64,000 bases of DNA from Tetranychus cinnabarinus (taxonomy: Eukaryota; Arthropoda; Arachnida; Trombidiformes; Tetranychidae). The notes beneath the pieces were generated by a model, which did no database searches, had not been told where the DNA came from, and saw only the letters and a program-made list of their open reading frames with translations. Shown in pieces: positions 1-10,342 of the stretch (position 1 is its first letter; every line of letters starts with the position of its first letter). The translations under genes were made by a program, and so were the position numbers. The stretch covers positions 14,942,001-15,006,000 of the forward strand of contig WHVY01000001.1 in NCBI GenBank assembly GCA_022266195.1, given 5' to 3'.

Positions 1-732
1 TTTTATGGTTTATTCTTCACTGATTTTTGTATAAATACTCAGTTTTGAATCAACTAAATCATCAGTTCATGTTCAACTTACATGTACATGTATTATTGTG
101 AATCAACGTTCTTTTATTGAAAGTTTCAAAGTAAACTTAGTTATTTTAACCGTTATCTGCTTTACTGTGTCCAGCCGTCTTAAAGTTAAAGTTAACTCTA
201 AAGTTAAGTCTTGACTTAAAGTTAAGTAGCTGTCTTCTTGGTCTTTGGCTATCTCGATTTCTAGCTGTTTTTAGAATCTTTGGTTTGTTTGCTGTCTTTT
301 TGGTCTTTTACTCTCTCAATCATTTTCTATGTTTTAAATTTTTGATTTATTGCTGTCTTGCTGTCCCTGGTTGTCTGCAACTTTGGTTAGTTTCGGTTCT
401 TTTATTCTGGACTGATAATTCGATTTGGTTTATCCTCATCTTCAAACAAAGCTGCCTTTTCTATATATTTTCAATTGTATTTTCCTTTCGGCTTGTTTTT
501 GTTTATTTTTCCGTTATTTGATATTTTTGATTGTGATTATCACATCTTCTGAGTATGTCTGTATTCCTCCAAATTCTTAGTTCTCAACTTATCAGCAAAA
601 AGATGCCGAAAAGAAGAACAAGAAGCCAACAACTGAAATTGAACTTATTGAAGCCCTTATTCAGCTCAGCACATGTCTATCAATATGAATGAAACTCTCA
701 AACCAAAAGTTGATGCTTTTAAGGTTCCCTAA
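1..732. other. AT-rich stretch, no gene seen
   Basis: No reading frame here resembles a known protein. Around 178-230 a short motif of the form aaagttaa is repeated several times in direct and inverted orientation, which looks like simple-sequence drift. The T-rich open frame at 285-521 is a compositional artefact. Confidence 0.5.
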
Positions 733-996
733 TTGCCAGAACACTTAAGTAGCTCTATTTCTTTTTCTTCATCGTCGCCTTCCAGCTCTGATTCAGAATC
801 TCAGGCGAAGAAATCGAAGAAGAAGCAATATGATAACAAACCCATTGAAGTTGACTTATCCAGAATATTTGGTAACGCTAATAGAAATGATGCGCCATCT
901 TTCGATGACAGAGATGCATTCAGTGCTTCTTCAAACCTTATTTTCTTCACGATTCCTAAATCAAAAGGTAGAATCGGACATTTCAGAAAATATTGA
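733..996 (+). other. Short serine-rich open frame of unknown nature
   Basis: An open frame of about 87 codons encodes a serine-rich head (residues ~6-24), a short lysine-rich patch and a neutral tail. It opens on a TTG codon, not an ATG. I do not recognise a domain. A second frame (830-1021) overlaps it, and the DNA on both sides is littered with decayed transposons, so this may be a fragment of a mobile-element protein. It is not supported as a functional gene. Confidence 0.2.
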
Positions 997-1341
997 TTCA
1001 AAGATTCAAAGCCTCAAGTAAGCTATTATGGTGGAGACATTGGTTAAGAGCAAGTTCCAGGACTGATAGATTGGCTTCGTCGAACCTATGACAACTTGGA
1101 CAAATGATCATTATACAGCCATGTAGTGCCATGGCATCTGGGTTATATTTGCTCATAACTTTGTTCAGAAATGAACATTAGTCTCGTCATTCTCATTAAA
1201 CAACATTGCATTATATATACATTTGTCTGTCTATTTTGATTCTTCGTGCTGAATCTGTTGCGTTGATTAACAACTATGCAATTCGATTTTTGTTGTAAAT
1301 ATATGGCTCCAGATTTTTTTTGCCGTTTATGTTTTTTGCTT

Positions 1342-1812
1342 TAACCCTCCGTTGCTACTCTTGAAAAAAGTCAAACTTTATCCTACTTGGTGGATTGTAA
1401 TTTTTGTTCAATGATTTGATCATTTCTTTGAACCTGCTTTGCACAACAACACGATAGGGCTGGCTATTCCATATGGGCAACCAAGCTCGTTTATTATCAA
1501 CATCGTTGCTCAAATCACCTTCTAAATTACATAAAGAAAAAAAAATTAGAAAAAACTAAGAAAGAAATGTCAGTAAACTTACCTTTGAATGAGTTTATTG
1601 CATTTATTAAATTATCAATTTTTGTATAATCTGGTCCATCTTCAGTTGCACATTATTAAGCAGCAGCCTCTTTATGGTTAGAAGTGAGATGTTCAAACAA
1701 ATTCGTGGTGTTGCCAGTTGACTTCAGTCGGTTTAAAACAAATTAAACATTTAGGATCGTGTCCATCTCTTTTCTCAAAATGACTCCAAATTTTACTGAT
1801 TTTCGACATGTT
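1342..1812 (-). pseudogene. hAT/ZBED-type transposase fragment (BED zinc finger and following exon)
   Basis: Read on the minus strand, an ATG near 1810 opens a BED-finger-like segment with a W-x2-F start, a C-x2-C pair (KCLICFK) and, after a frameshift, a segment ending FEHLTSNH that supplies the histidines. A plausible intron (about 1582-1522, gt...ag on this strand) is followed by a segment with VVVQSRFKEMIKSL and PPSR, matching the conserved stretch downstream of the BED finger in hAT transposases (a P-x-V ... F ... L ... PSR pattern). The catalytic core is absent, and frameshifts and stops break the frame. This is a remnant; a domesticated ZBED gene is less likely because of the frame breaks. 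Confidence 0.55.
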
Positions 1813-1971
1813 GATACTTATACATAAGTAGCAGAAGTAGCAAACAGAAGGTATTGAAAGAACAATAGTATTGCAGTGAGCAAAGTATTGCTTGGTTAGG
1901 TATCGATAGTATTACTCAAAAATATAATATTGCTGCAACACTACTGCCAACAATACCCAGTCCTATTATAT

Positions 1972-2093
1972 GAGCCACTTCCGATATCTCCGCAAGTAGG
2001 CATTTCCGCAAGTAGAGACTTCAAAAATCGAAATCTCATGACAAAATAAATATGTAAAGCAAGTTTATTAAAAAAACGGGGTTCGTAATATGC
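1972..2093. repeat. Isolated copy of the Merlin terminal repeat
   Basis: This ~122-bp stretch matches, with a few mismatches, the right terminal repeat of the Merlin element at 4858-4974 (direct orientation) and therefore the left one at 3441-3557 (inverted). It ends exactly where Polinton integrase sequence starts at 2094. It is probably the remaining end of a second Merlin copy or the product of an inversion. Confidence 0.75.
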
Positions 2094-2940
2094 AGAATAG
2101 CCGAAAGATTTAACAGAGCACTGCGTAGTCGTATTTATCGTTACTTATCTCATGCATTAACAAATAGATAAATTGATGTTCTGAAGGAAATTGTACATTC
2201 ATACAAAAAATCATTTCACAGGACTATTGAAATTTCCCTTGATATAATGATAAAGTTTACCTTTTAAATGTCTTGGTCGACATAAAAAAGTCACGCGGAA
2301 TTAACGATAAGGTACAAACTTTTCAAGGTTGGAAACATAGTGTGAATCAGTAGAGCTAAAGGTATTGCAGAAGATTAACATCTTTTCGTCAATATAATTG
2401 ACAATACAAAGGATGCACACCATTATTTCATATTTTAACCTTACGATTGATTGATTTGTTTTTTATAAATATATTTTAACAAATTTCTTTTGATTGACAA
2501 TTTGCGTCAATTAAACATTGACGCGTGTTCGCTTCTCTTTCTGGTTTTCTCTTTCTTTTTTTACGTTGAATTAAGTTTAAAATAAATCTTTCTTGTTACT
2601 AAAATTATCATTAAAGTATTGGTTTTCAATATATTAACATCTCATTATTGCACTACCAACTTTAACTTGATCAGTATGGCCGGGAAGGGAGCAACAAGTA
2701 ATTTTCACGATAAGAAAGTAAGGAAGACACCACAAGGATACATTTATAGACTGCACAATTTTGCAGGAGAAGATATGACATCAATATTTTTACCACTATG
2801 AGCTGATGAATGCCATTGAAGCAAGTCTATATAAGATTGAAAAAATAATGCGCACAGGAATAAATCCAGTTACTAAAAAACGCAAATACTTTTTTGCGTG
2901 GAAAGGCTATTCAAATAAATTCAACTCTTAAACTCACAAT
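2094..2940 (+). pseudogene. Maverick/Polinton integrase remnant with chromodomain
   Basis: Two blocks of retroviral-type integrase from Polinton elements survive. The first (about 2096-2240) carries the AERFNR motif and the following helix IDVLKEIVHSY, typical of the end of the catalytic core. The second (about 2680-2935) has the beta-rich C-terminal part ending in a chromodomain with YKIEKIMR and FAWKGYSNKFNS. Stops and frameshifts lie between and after the blocks, and the N-terminal zinc finger and catalytic Asp residues are missing, being cut off by the Merlin terminal repeat at 2093. In Polintons the integrase joins the element to the host genome. It is non-functional here. Confidence 0.7.
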
Positions 2941-2989
2941 GTCGAATCATTATGAAGAATTTTTCATTGAAGCAGTTGCAAATGCTTGG

Positions 2990-3430
2990 ATGGTTCTTTT
3001 CCCGAAAATACACTAACCAAATTTTCAAACAAGTTGGCAAGACCTATTGACCTCAATGGTGATTGGGTTGTTGGTATTCAAGAAAATTTCTACCAAACCG
3101 ATATCCATGCAAGCTTAAGAAATGCATCTCTACAGTTATTGATTGGACGATCAAGCTAGACTCAAGGTTCCGAATTTACCCTGGAACAGTAAGAGCCAAT
3201 TGAATCTGTTTTAAACAAAATAAATACTGCGAAAGCAAAAGCTTGGCAAAACAATATGTCTAAACGCGTGAAGCGTGATGCATATGCTGCTTTTCAACTT
3301 CTCATAACTAGCAGCTCAGCAAACCTGTCTATCAATGAAAAATAACAGCTGGAAGATATAAAACCAAGGAAAAAGAAGCAACGAGAAGCAAAAGTAGAAA
3401 AAAGAGCAGAAATTGAAGAAAAACAGAAAT
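2990..3430 (+). pseudogene. Decayed ORF following the Polinton integrase
   Basis: Directly after the integrase remnant comes a segment with the motif KLARPIDLNGDWVVGIQE and, further on, a lysine/glutamate-rich tail (about 3350-3430). I recall this motif from ORFs that accompany Polinton-like integrases in animal genomes, but cannot name a function. Stop codons break the frame at several points. The tail stops at the left end of the Merlin element at 3441. Confidence 0.4.
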
Positions 3431-3440
3431 CTCGGCTATT

Positions 3441-3557
3441 CTGCATATTACGAACCCCGTTTGATTTTGATGAAACTTGGTGTACATACTTATTTTGTCA
3501 TAAGATTTCGATTTATGAAGTCTCTACTTGCGGAAATGCCTACTTCCGGAGATACCG
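3441..3557. repeat. Left terminal inverted repeat of the Merlin element
   Basis: Reverse complement of 4858-4974 with only scattered differences. The transposase stop codon lies inside it. Confidence 0.8.
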
Positions 3558-4390
3558 CGCCATGAAGCTTCAATCCGCTGGGTATGAACTCCTTCGTCAG
3601 ACACGAAACGTGAGCTGTGGTCAACCCACTGGTGTTCATACCCAGCAGAACCCAGGCCACGATAAGCTCGCCATCCATCCGTCCTTATGCAGGACCCCGC
3701 AGCCACGTGTCTCTGAATGAGAGGCGTAAGGGTCTCAGCTGAACGGCTGTTTTCGCTACAGATCTCTAGACGTAAGTCCTGAGATCCATCCGCGATCATA
3801 CCGATCAGCCAATGACCTTCGATGACCCGGCCGCGATGGTATTTGCGGCGACCCAATTTGGCCTCGTCGATTTGGACGACTATACCTGGGCCACCGATTT
3901 TGCCTCTCTGCTCCTGATGGTCAAGGAAAGCAGAGACCACGACCTCACGGCACCGTGCATACATGTCATGTATGGTGTGGTGCGAGGCGACAGAAGCCTC
4001 ACGGCCTACCACCTCATAAGAGGCGTCCTCGGCGAATGAGTACATCAGCCGGAGTGCATTTGGGATTGGGAACCTTAGTTCGTCGAACCAGGTTCCCATC
4101 ACCGCACTCCGTTGAGCGGTACGGCCAGAGTGCCTCTTATGGTGAGGGCACCTAAACGCCCCGGCAACTCCGCGCTCGACTTCGAAGCACATCGGGACTC
4201 GGTGCTGGCTGCACTCCTCAGAGTACCGGATGAGATGTTGTGATTGAAGCCAACGTATGGCTTCATCACGGTCTCTGAGGAGGAGCTCTAGCCTTGCATG
4301 GTTCCACGGAGTGGAACCAGCGGACGAGCTTGATGTTGAGGAAGAGGAAGAAGAAGAAGAAGTTGAAGATGATGAAGATGTTGAAGGCAT
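3524..4390 (-). CDS. ISXO2-like (Merlin) transposase
   Basis: The frame is open from an ATG at 4426, but the TATA-like box at 4427-4434 touches that ATG, so the second in-frame ATG at 4390 (MPSTSS...) is the more likely start, giving ~288 residues. A polyserine head is followed by a Cys/His cluster resembling the IS1595 zinc ribbon, then the catalytic domain. The first Asp is in VQIDEAKLGRRK, the second in RTDGWRAY, and the third acidic residue in HTQRIEASW, in the expected order and spacing. The typical KYHRG and EGHWLIG segments are present. The frame is uninterrupted and the protein looks capable of acting on the flanking terminal repeats. Its base composition is unlike that of neighbouring genes, which suggests recent arrival. 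Confidence 0.85.
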   Translation of the reverse strand: MPSTSSSSSTSSSSSSSSTSSSSAGSTPWNHARLELLLRDRDEAIRWLQSQHLIRYSEECSQHRVPMCFEVERGVAGAFRCPHHKRHSGRTAQRSAVMGTWFDELRFPIPNALRLMYSFAEDASYEVVGREASVASHHTIHDMYARCREVVVSAFLDHQEQRGKIGGPGIVVQIDEAKLGRRKYHRGRVIEGHWLIGMIADGSQDLRLEICSENSRSAETLTPLIQRHVAAGSCIRTDGWRAYRGLGSAGYEHQWVDHSSRFVSDEGVHTQRIEASWRGISGSRHFRK

Positions 4391-4426
4391 GATGGTAGAA
4401 ATGAGAATAAAGGATTGTGCATGCAT

Positions 4427-4434
4427 TTATATAG
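4427..4434 (-). promoter_or_regulatory. TATA-like box of the transposase gene
   Basis: On the minus strand the sequence reads tatataaat, immediately upstream of the first possible ATG (4426). Typical TATA-to-start spacing would place transcription initiation near 4400, favouring translation from 4390. Confidence 0.4.
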
Positions 4435-4857
4435 AAGGGTTAAGGGAGCATCAATAGTCTCCCTCAAATCTAATTGGGTAAGCTGAGCGACTATGCCGCC
4501 ATCTATTGAGTAAACATTTCCCTATGCAATTTTCCATGTTTTTCCATTATATTCAATACAATTCATGCTATTTCTATGCAAAATCATATTCAAAACTGAT
4601 AAATACCCTATCTAAGCACGGAAAATCTTCTTTTTCATCATATACACCTATTCTATGGTTCAATTATACTCAATATCCCTAAGAACAACCATTTTTGCTT
4701 AAAATGCCTTATTTTTTGCCTTTTTTCTCAAATTTTTTTCTGCGCATGCGCCGATTTCCATGAAATTTCACATGTGTGTAGAACTTTTTTATGAGCTCTC
4801 TAAATCTGTGGTCCATATTGACCTATCTATAGCCAATCCTGAGATATGAGCCACTTC

Positions 4858-4974
4858 CGGTATCTCCGGAAGTAGGCATTTCCGCAAGTAGAGACTTCAT
4901 AAATCGAAATCTTATGACAAAATAAGTATGTACACCAAGTTTCATCAAAATCAAACGGGGTTCGTAATATGCAG
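4858..4974. repeat. Right terminal inverted repeat of the Merlin element
   Basis: Mirror of 3441-3557 and direct copy of much of 1972-2093. The similarity to the 1972 copy extends ~10 bp further outward (from about 4848), so the true repeat may be slightly longer. Confidence 0.8.
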
Positions 4975-7330
4975 TCTTACCAAACAATTGCTGTTCGTTT
5001 CCGCTTATCTTTCATAAGTTTTTCGTAATTGCTGTGATAAAAAAAGTTAGTAAAGAGAGAATGTGAAAGGTGTTGTAGCAGCTTGTCTTTTTTGAATGCA
5101 GACAACAAATGTATGAGTTCAGCAATTTCTGTTGCTGCAGCTTATTACTCTGTGCCTCTTTGTCACTGTCATTCCATGAGATACCTAAAACCATAGTGTC
5201 GGAGAGTGAACAACATAATTTTTATTGATAAAAGTGTTGCTACCAATTTTTCACTCATTTCCGGTTTGTAGCTTAAATTTGACATGAAGTCCTTTGCAGC
5301 TGCACTCAACATTGAATCATCAATTTTCATTTTGTGGGATATAATTATGCTCGTCTTGCAGCGCAGCAGAATAGCCACGTTCATCGTTCAAAATATAACC
5401 TTTACCTGCATCATCTATCGTCATCAGTATCGTGTTCAAATGTCAATTTTTCCCGTCTGTAGTCACCAATCGGAATATTTGCCCCATTGCCTAAAGGTTA
5501 TTTACATCTACATATAAAAACCATGCTGATCTCCACAATCATAACCGTCAACAAAAACGATTGTTAGCTTTTGAATATCATTTGACAGTTTTTGTAAAAC
5601 CACCTCAAATACCAAACTCAATCATCAAGATCTTCAAGACGACTGAACGATTTAATTTCCATTCTCAAAATCTTGACTGCAGAGACTAAAGATAAACGAG
5701 GAACTGACATATAATGGGGCGGGTCAATACCAAAATCTTTGAGTTTTTTTCTCGAAAATCTTCAAAGGTGGCAGGTAACATCAAAACATTCAAGCGGAGA
5801 TAGATATCGATCAGTTCACCAAGATTTTTACAGTTAAATTGTTTCCATATTTTTTGTAACCTTTCATAGATTGCATTGGTAATGTTTGGATCAGTTTCTC
5901 AATAGGAGGGTATTGTTCATCTCTGCATTGCACAAAACGATCCAAATATTCATATGATAAACTGCCTTTTCACACAAATCAGGCAAATCTTCTGTTGGTC
6001 ATTCTTGTCTGAGCATTAGTTCTTTTGAAGATTGGGCAAAGGCTTTTGAGTCAAGTTTCAAGACTTGCCGGTAAAAATCGTTAGAGTTAAGCAATGCAAA
6101 ATTTCTAGAACTCCATCCAATGTGTCTTTCAATCGATTTGGCACAATAGTAACGTCGCTCGTGAAAATGTTTGAAATAATTCCTTTTAACAAAAGGTGAC
6201 CATCACAGTTCTGTAAGTTTTGAAACAATATTGGAATTCGTGTAGGTAGACATTACTTTAGATTACAGGCATTATGGGCTGCACCATGATATTGAACAGT
6301 TAGATGATCATGATCTCGAACTTGATCTAAGCCAAGTTATCTAAGATTGCAGAGGTAAAAGTATGCTCGGCCATTTCCTTCAGCATACAAGGTTTATTAC
6401 CGTTTATAACAAGATAATCTTTTAGCCAACCTTCAGTTGCTTTGATACTTATAAGACGATCTTCAACAACATTTTCACCATGATGAAATTCACTACTGAT
6501 TGCATTTCCATTTCAATAAACAATACAGTAACCATAACTTTTAGCCTGGTGAATTGTTGTCCAGATAGAATTATCTCTAGCTATTGTTACGCATTCAAAA
6601 TCGACGCAAATTACAAAAAAATCTTTTACAAAAAAAGCTTAACGCTTAACAATGTCGGTCTTTTCACCATTTTTCTGGCTGAGGCATTACTGCAATTTGG
6701 ATGTTTTCATAATATTTATTTGTTCATTCGATTTGGGTTTGAAACGAAAGCCATAGAGACATCGTACACAATGATGATGTCTGTAGCATAAATGACTATT
6801 CAACAATCTGGAAAAGCTTCTGATTGGCAAGAAAAGGTCCTCATATTAAAATGGTTTGAAATAATTGACCTTCTTTACTTTTTCTAAACGCAGCGGTACG
6901 CCATATTTTTTATCAAAATTGTAAACAAAAAACGAGAACAGAAATTGAATTAGCTTTTTCAAATGATTTAATATCATCATTTGTGATACAGTCACCCCAT
7001 TTTTATAAGTTGTGATAACTTATGTATTTATCGTAAATAGCCATATTTGCAGGTTCTCTGTAAACATCAGCTAAATCTGAATTCATGAAGCAGTCACTTC
7101 CACACAACATTGACAATAAACAACGTGTGTTGATGAGTTCTTTTGAAAGTTTGATTTGTAGGTAGCCACCATGATGAGGTTGATAAGCAGAAGCAAAAAA
7201 TCTATTTATCACATTTTTACTATAAAGAAACCACTGCCTCGTTCAGTGTATGAATCGTTTATACTTTGAATTTCAGTAAAGCTTTCTTCATTCAATTCAT
7301 CCATGTCATCCATTTCATTCAGGCACTGCT
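4975..7330 (-). pseudogene. Maverick/Polinton DNA polymerase B remnant
   Basis: Reading down the minus strand from ~7330, patches match protein-primed family B polymerases of Polintons in the right order. They are an N-terminal patch (NDDIKSFEKANSISV), an exonuclease-like VDFEC near 6620, the segment IWKQFNCKNLGELIDIYL followed by the FGIDPPHY equivalent near 5740, a DVNNL patch near 5500, KLVATLL near 5240, and finally NEQQLFGKT at the edge of the Merlin element. Dozens of stops and frameshifts separate them. The piece is truncated by the Merlin right end, just after the FGKT-like motif. Together with the integrase at 2094-2940 in opposite orientation it suggests one ancient Polinton. Confidence 0.7.
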
Positions 7331-7545
7331 TTAATAATGTCATGATTTAACTTTCACAAGTTCATTAATATACATAATGTATGTACCGTATGTTCCTCAT
7401 TTTATCGAGGCTGAGTTTTACGACTACAACCTCCTTCTCTTCAGTTAGCTTTTTATGACTTGCACTTGGTTAACACATATATGATAACTTCAATGAATTT
7501 TACTACTTACGCCTCTATATTTGATATATATTTTTATGATTTTAA

Positions 7546-7953
7546 TTGGAGTAGACTCATTTGACCACTAGAGCAAACAATTGTAAAACTTTAACTTAAG
7601 CTACTGATCCAATTATTGTTTTTTCACTAATTTTAACTAAGAATTGATCGGGGACCTTCACAAAATTTAACATTGACAACAAGTGAAAGGCCATAATTTC
7701 TCATTCTTTTAGCGTTGATTTAAAGAAATCAGAATAAAAATTCAATCAGAATCATTCATCTTTTTTGGTTAAAATGGAAGTATTGAAATCGCAATAAAAT
7801 GGTCTTTTTACTTGTTTTTCATGATCGTCAATGTTAAATTTTGTGAAGGTCCCCGGTCAATTCTTAGTTAAAATTAGTGAAAAAACAATAATTGGATTAG
7901 CAGCTTAAGTTAAAGTTTTACAATTGTTTGCTCTAGTGGTCAAATGAGTCCAA
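7546..7953. mobile_element. MITE with ~125-bp terminal inverted repeats
   Basis: The sequence starting near 7554 with gactcatttgaccactaga is found inverted and nearly unchanged at 7827-7950. The central ~150 bp is unique and has no coding potential. Including a ttgga/tccaa extension the element is ~400 bp. I could not identify a clear target-site duplication, so the superfamily is undetermined. Confidence 0.75.
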
Positions 7954-8836
7954 ACCTTTTAATTTGTAAACCCATATAATGTTTTCAGTTGATTTCTCAG
8001 GTTATCTTAGTTAAGGTTAGATGAGGACAAAGATTACTTAAATTTTATTAATTACAATGGAGATAGAATGGAACGGAATCAAGTTAAGGATAACAATTAA
8101 TCCGTTTCAATGGTAATAGTAAGAGGAAAGAGGGTTGACGTTATTCCTTTAAATGGTTGAAATAATAAGTTAATGATGAGGAAGGATGATATTGATGATG
8201 AAGATGAAGATTACAACTTGAAATAATCCAATTGACCAACGATGAATTGACGATAATAATGATGAGAATGAGAGTAATGTTGGTCACTACGAGGTAACAC
8301 TCTTATGAAAGTGAAGTGACAATGGAAACGGGAAAGTTGATGAAGGTAGAGAATCAATACCACTAGTGAGATGATGATCTGGTTTTGATGAAAATGGTGA
8401 ATAGGTGATGAGGAAGGTAACAATGATGATAATGATGGAGACAATTTCCACTAATTGGAACAATTTCACTTAAATTGAATGATTTATTAATAAAAATTTG
8501 CGTCCAATGGATAAGCCATTAATTCAACTCCAATCAGTTAGCACAAAGGAGACTCTCTCATTTTCTTCACTTTTTTGTTTCTTTTGAGTTAATGTCTCAA
8601 CTTTTTTTTAAAGATAGATTTCATAATGAGGATTACAAAATTCTTGCTGATTTTTTTCTGAGATCATCGGTTTTTGAGATTTTTAAGGTCAAAGTGCGCA
8701 ACTTTCGAGTCTAATGTAGGCCATATCGTAGCATATTTTATTATCATATTTGAGATTTATGTAGAACACATTTAGGACGATTGTTCAATGCTATAAAAGT
8801 CATCTTTTCGATAGGTAGGCTGAGAATTTCAAGTTC
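7954..8836. other. Intergenic, purine-rich low-complexity DNA
   Basis: Between about 8150 and 8460 the + strand is dominated by gatgat/gaagat-type triplets, which produces long open frames on the minus strand that are compositional artefacts. Nothing else is recognisable. Confidence 0.5.
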
Positions 8837-10137
8837 GATTTGGTTTCACGAAAACTCGATGAAATAAGTTCTGTTTGTGAAGAGCAAGCAGATGAAACTG
8901 AAAAATTACTCAGACAAATGGATTTGGGAAAAACTGATGAAGACGTTAACAGACTCTCATTGTGATATTTTAATAAAGTAGAGGCGTTGAAAACTCGCTG
9001 GGATCAATCAATACATGATCTCCAAGGTGCTCAAAAGAAAGAATTCCGTGATTGGATTCATAAAATTTTTGAAGATTTTGTTAATCAGCAAGCAAAGGAT
9101 TCTTTGGTTAAAGAGATTAATGAAAGATCAAAATTATCCCTCATCAACGGTGAATGGTCTGATATAGCAGAGATCGACAATGCTGATATGGAAGAAAGTT
9201 TTACAATAAATTTAAGTGCTCAGCTTAAATCATCTCATAATCTTCGTCTAAGGTCAATGCAAATCTTGGATATGTGTGATTCAAGTACCGGGTAATTTAC
9301 ATTTAGCTGTTTTAACTTTAATTAACCAACATTTTAGATTTTTTTACTAAATATTTTTTTATTTACAGCTTAATTTCAAAACCAAATCCTCATCGAATCC
9401 AAACAGCTATGTCACTTTACTCAAATTCACTCTCTGGACTTATCCTTCTTGTTGACAATAGAATCAATAGTTATACTGGCATTAAAAAGGGTAAATATTT
9501 TGATGATAGCTTTCATTTAACATTTACTAATCATTTATTTTTTTTCTTTATAGAATTCAGTGAAAAGTGTCTTCAATCAACCGATTTCCATTTCCCTGAC
9601 ATTGAGGAACAGTTGAGTACGATTCGTTTAAAAGCGAGTAAATTTGATGCCAATAAGAAGTCTATAGAACTATCACCACTAAAACCAGGAGACTTTTACA
9701 TCACTCGACATTCCAATTTGTCACAAGTCCATGTTGTCTTTCATTTAGTTATTGATGAATCCATTTATTCCAATGATGTCAGTTCTCGCCATTCTGTTAT
9801 ACTTGGGCTTAGGAATATCTTAAAGGTTGCTCATTGGAATGACATAAATACAATATCAATACCGTTACTGTTAATCCACGAACTTTCTGATGATATCACA
9901 TTGAATTGGTGTTTGAAAAGAGCCGAGCTTGTTTTGAAATGTGTTAAAGGATTCATGATTGAAATGGCTTCTTTCTCGCCTACCAGTTATGAAAATAAAA
10001 CAATCCAATTCATCGTACCCAAGGGTGTATCTACCGAACTCTTCTCCAACCTGACCTCCATGCTCTCCAGTATTTTTCGAATTTCTAATCCTCTGGTTTT
10101 GAAATCTAAAGATCAAAACCTTTGTAACTCAAAATAA
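8837..10137 (+). pseudogene. Truncated copy of C12orf4/FERRY3 homologue
   Basis: This copy lacks the first ~170 residues of the gene at 34401-36159. A premature TGA stands at 8963-8965 where the parent has an Arg codon. Exon 1 runs to 9291, exon 2 is 9369-9490 and exon 3 is 9554-10137; splice sites and exon lengths match the parent exactly. Apart from the nonsense codon, the protein sequence is almost unchanged, so the duplication is recent. No promoter or start codon has been gained that would obviously rescue it. Confidence 0.85.
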
Positions 10138-10342
10138 ATTAAACTCTGATTGGGATTAAGAAAATTCATTTGCTTAAAACGTGATTATAGAAAGCCATCA
10201 ATATGATTGATTGAAATAAGACGATACAATGTTTAAAGATCTTACCGGCTATTGAAGCTTTATTAACTTTTGACAAAATGCAAATTATTATAATTTTAAA
10301 CTCTAAAATGAACACAACGAGATTGCAATTATCAAGTGAATT

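Larger units (their letters stand above)
3441..4974 (-). mobile_element. Merlin (IS1595/ISXO2-like) DNA transposon
   Basis: A ~1.5-kb element is bounded by near-identical inverted repeats of ~117 bp (3441-3557 and 4858-4974), beginning ctgcatattacgaacccc. It encodes one transposase on the minus strand. I see no 8-9-bp target-site duplication: the left flank reads cggctatt, the right tcttacca. Both flanks are Polinton remnants, the left a decayed ORF and the right a DNA polymerase B, so the element sits within an older element or at a rearranged junction. The coding part is visibly richer in G+C than everything around it. Confidence 0.8.

Noticed and set aside
285..521. Hydrophobic 78-residue open frame
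   Set aside because: T-rich DNA gives Phe/Leu/Ile-rich translations; no Met-anchored domain or neighbouring signal supports a gene.
3812..4155. Plus-strand frames across the Merlin transposase
   Set aside because: Shadows of the real minus-strand transposase in GC-rich DNA.
8211..8469. Minus-strand frames rich in Ser and His
   Set aside because: They come from gatgat/gaagat-type low-complexity DNA and have no family resemblance.
9409..10137. Long FERRY3-like frame as an intact gene
   Set aside because: It reads through an intron with conserved splice sites and belongs to a copy lacking its first third and carrying a nonsense codon.
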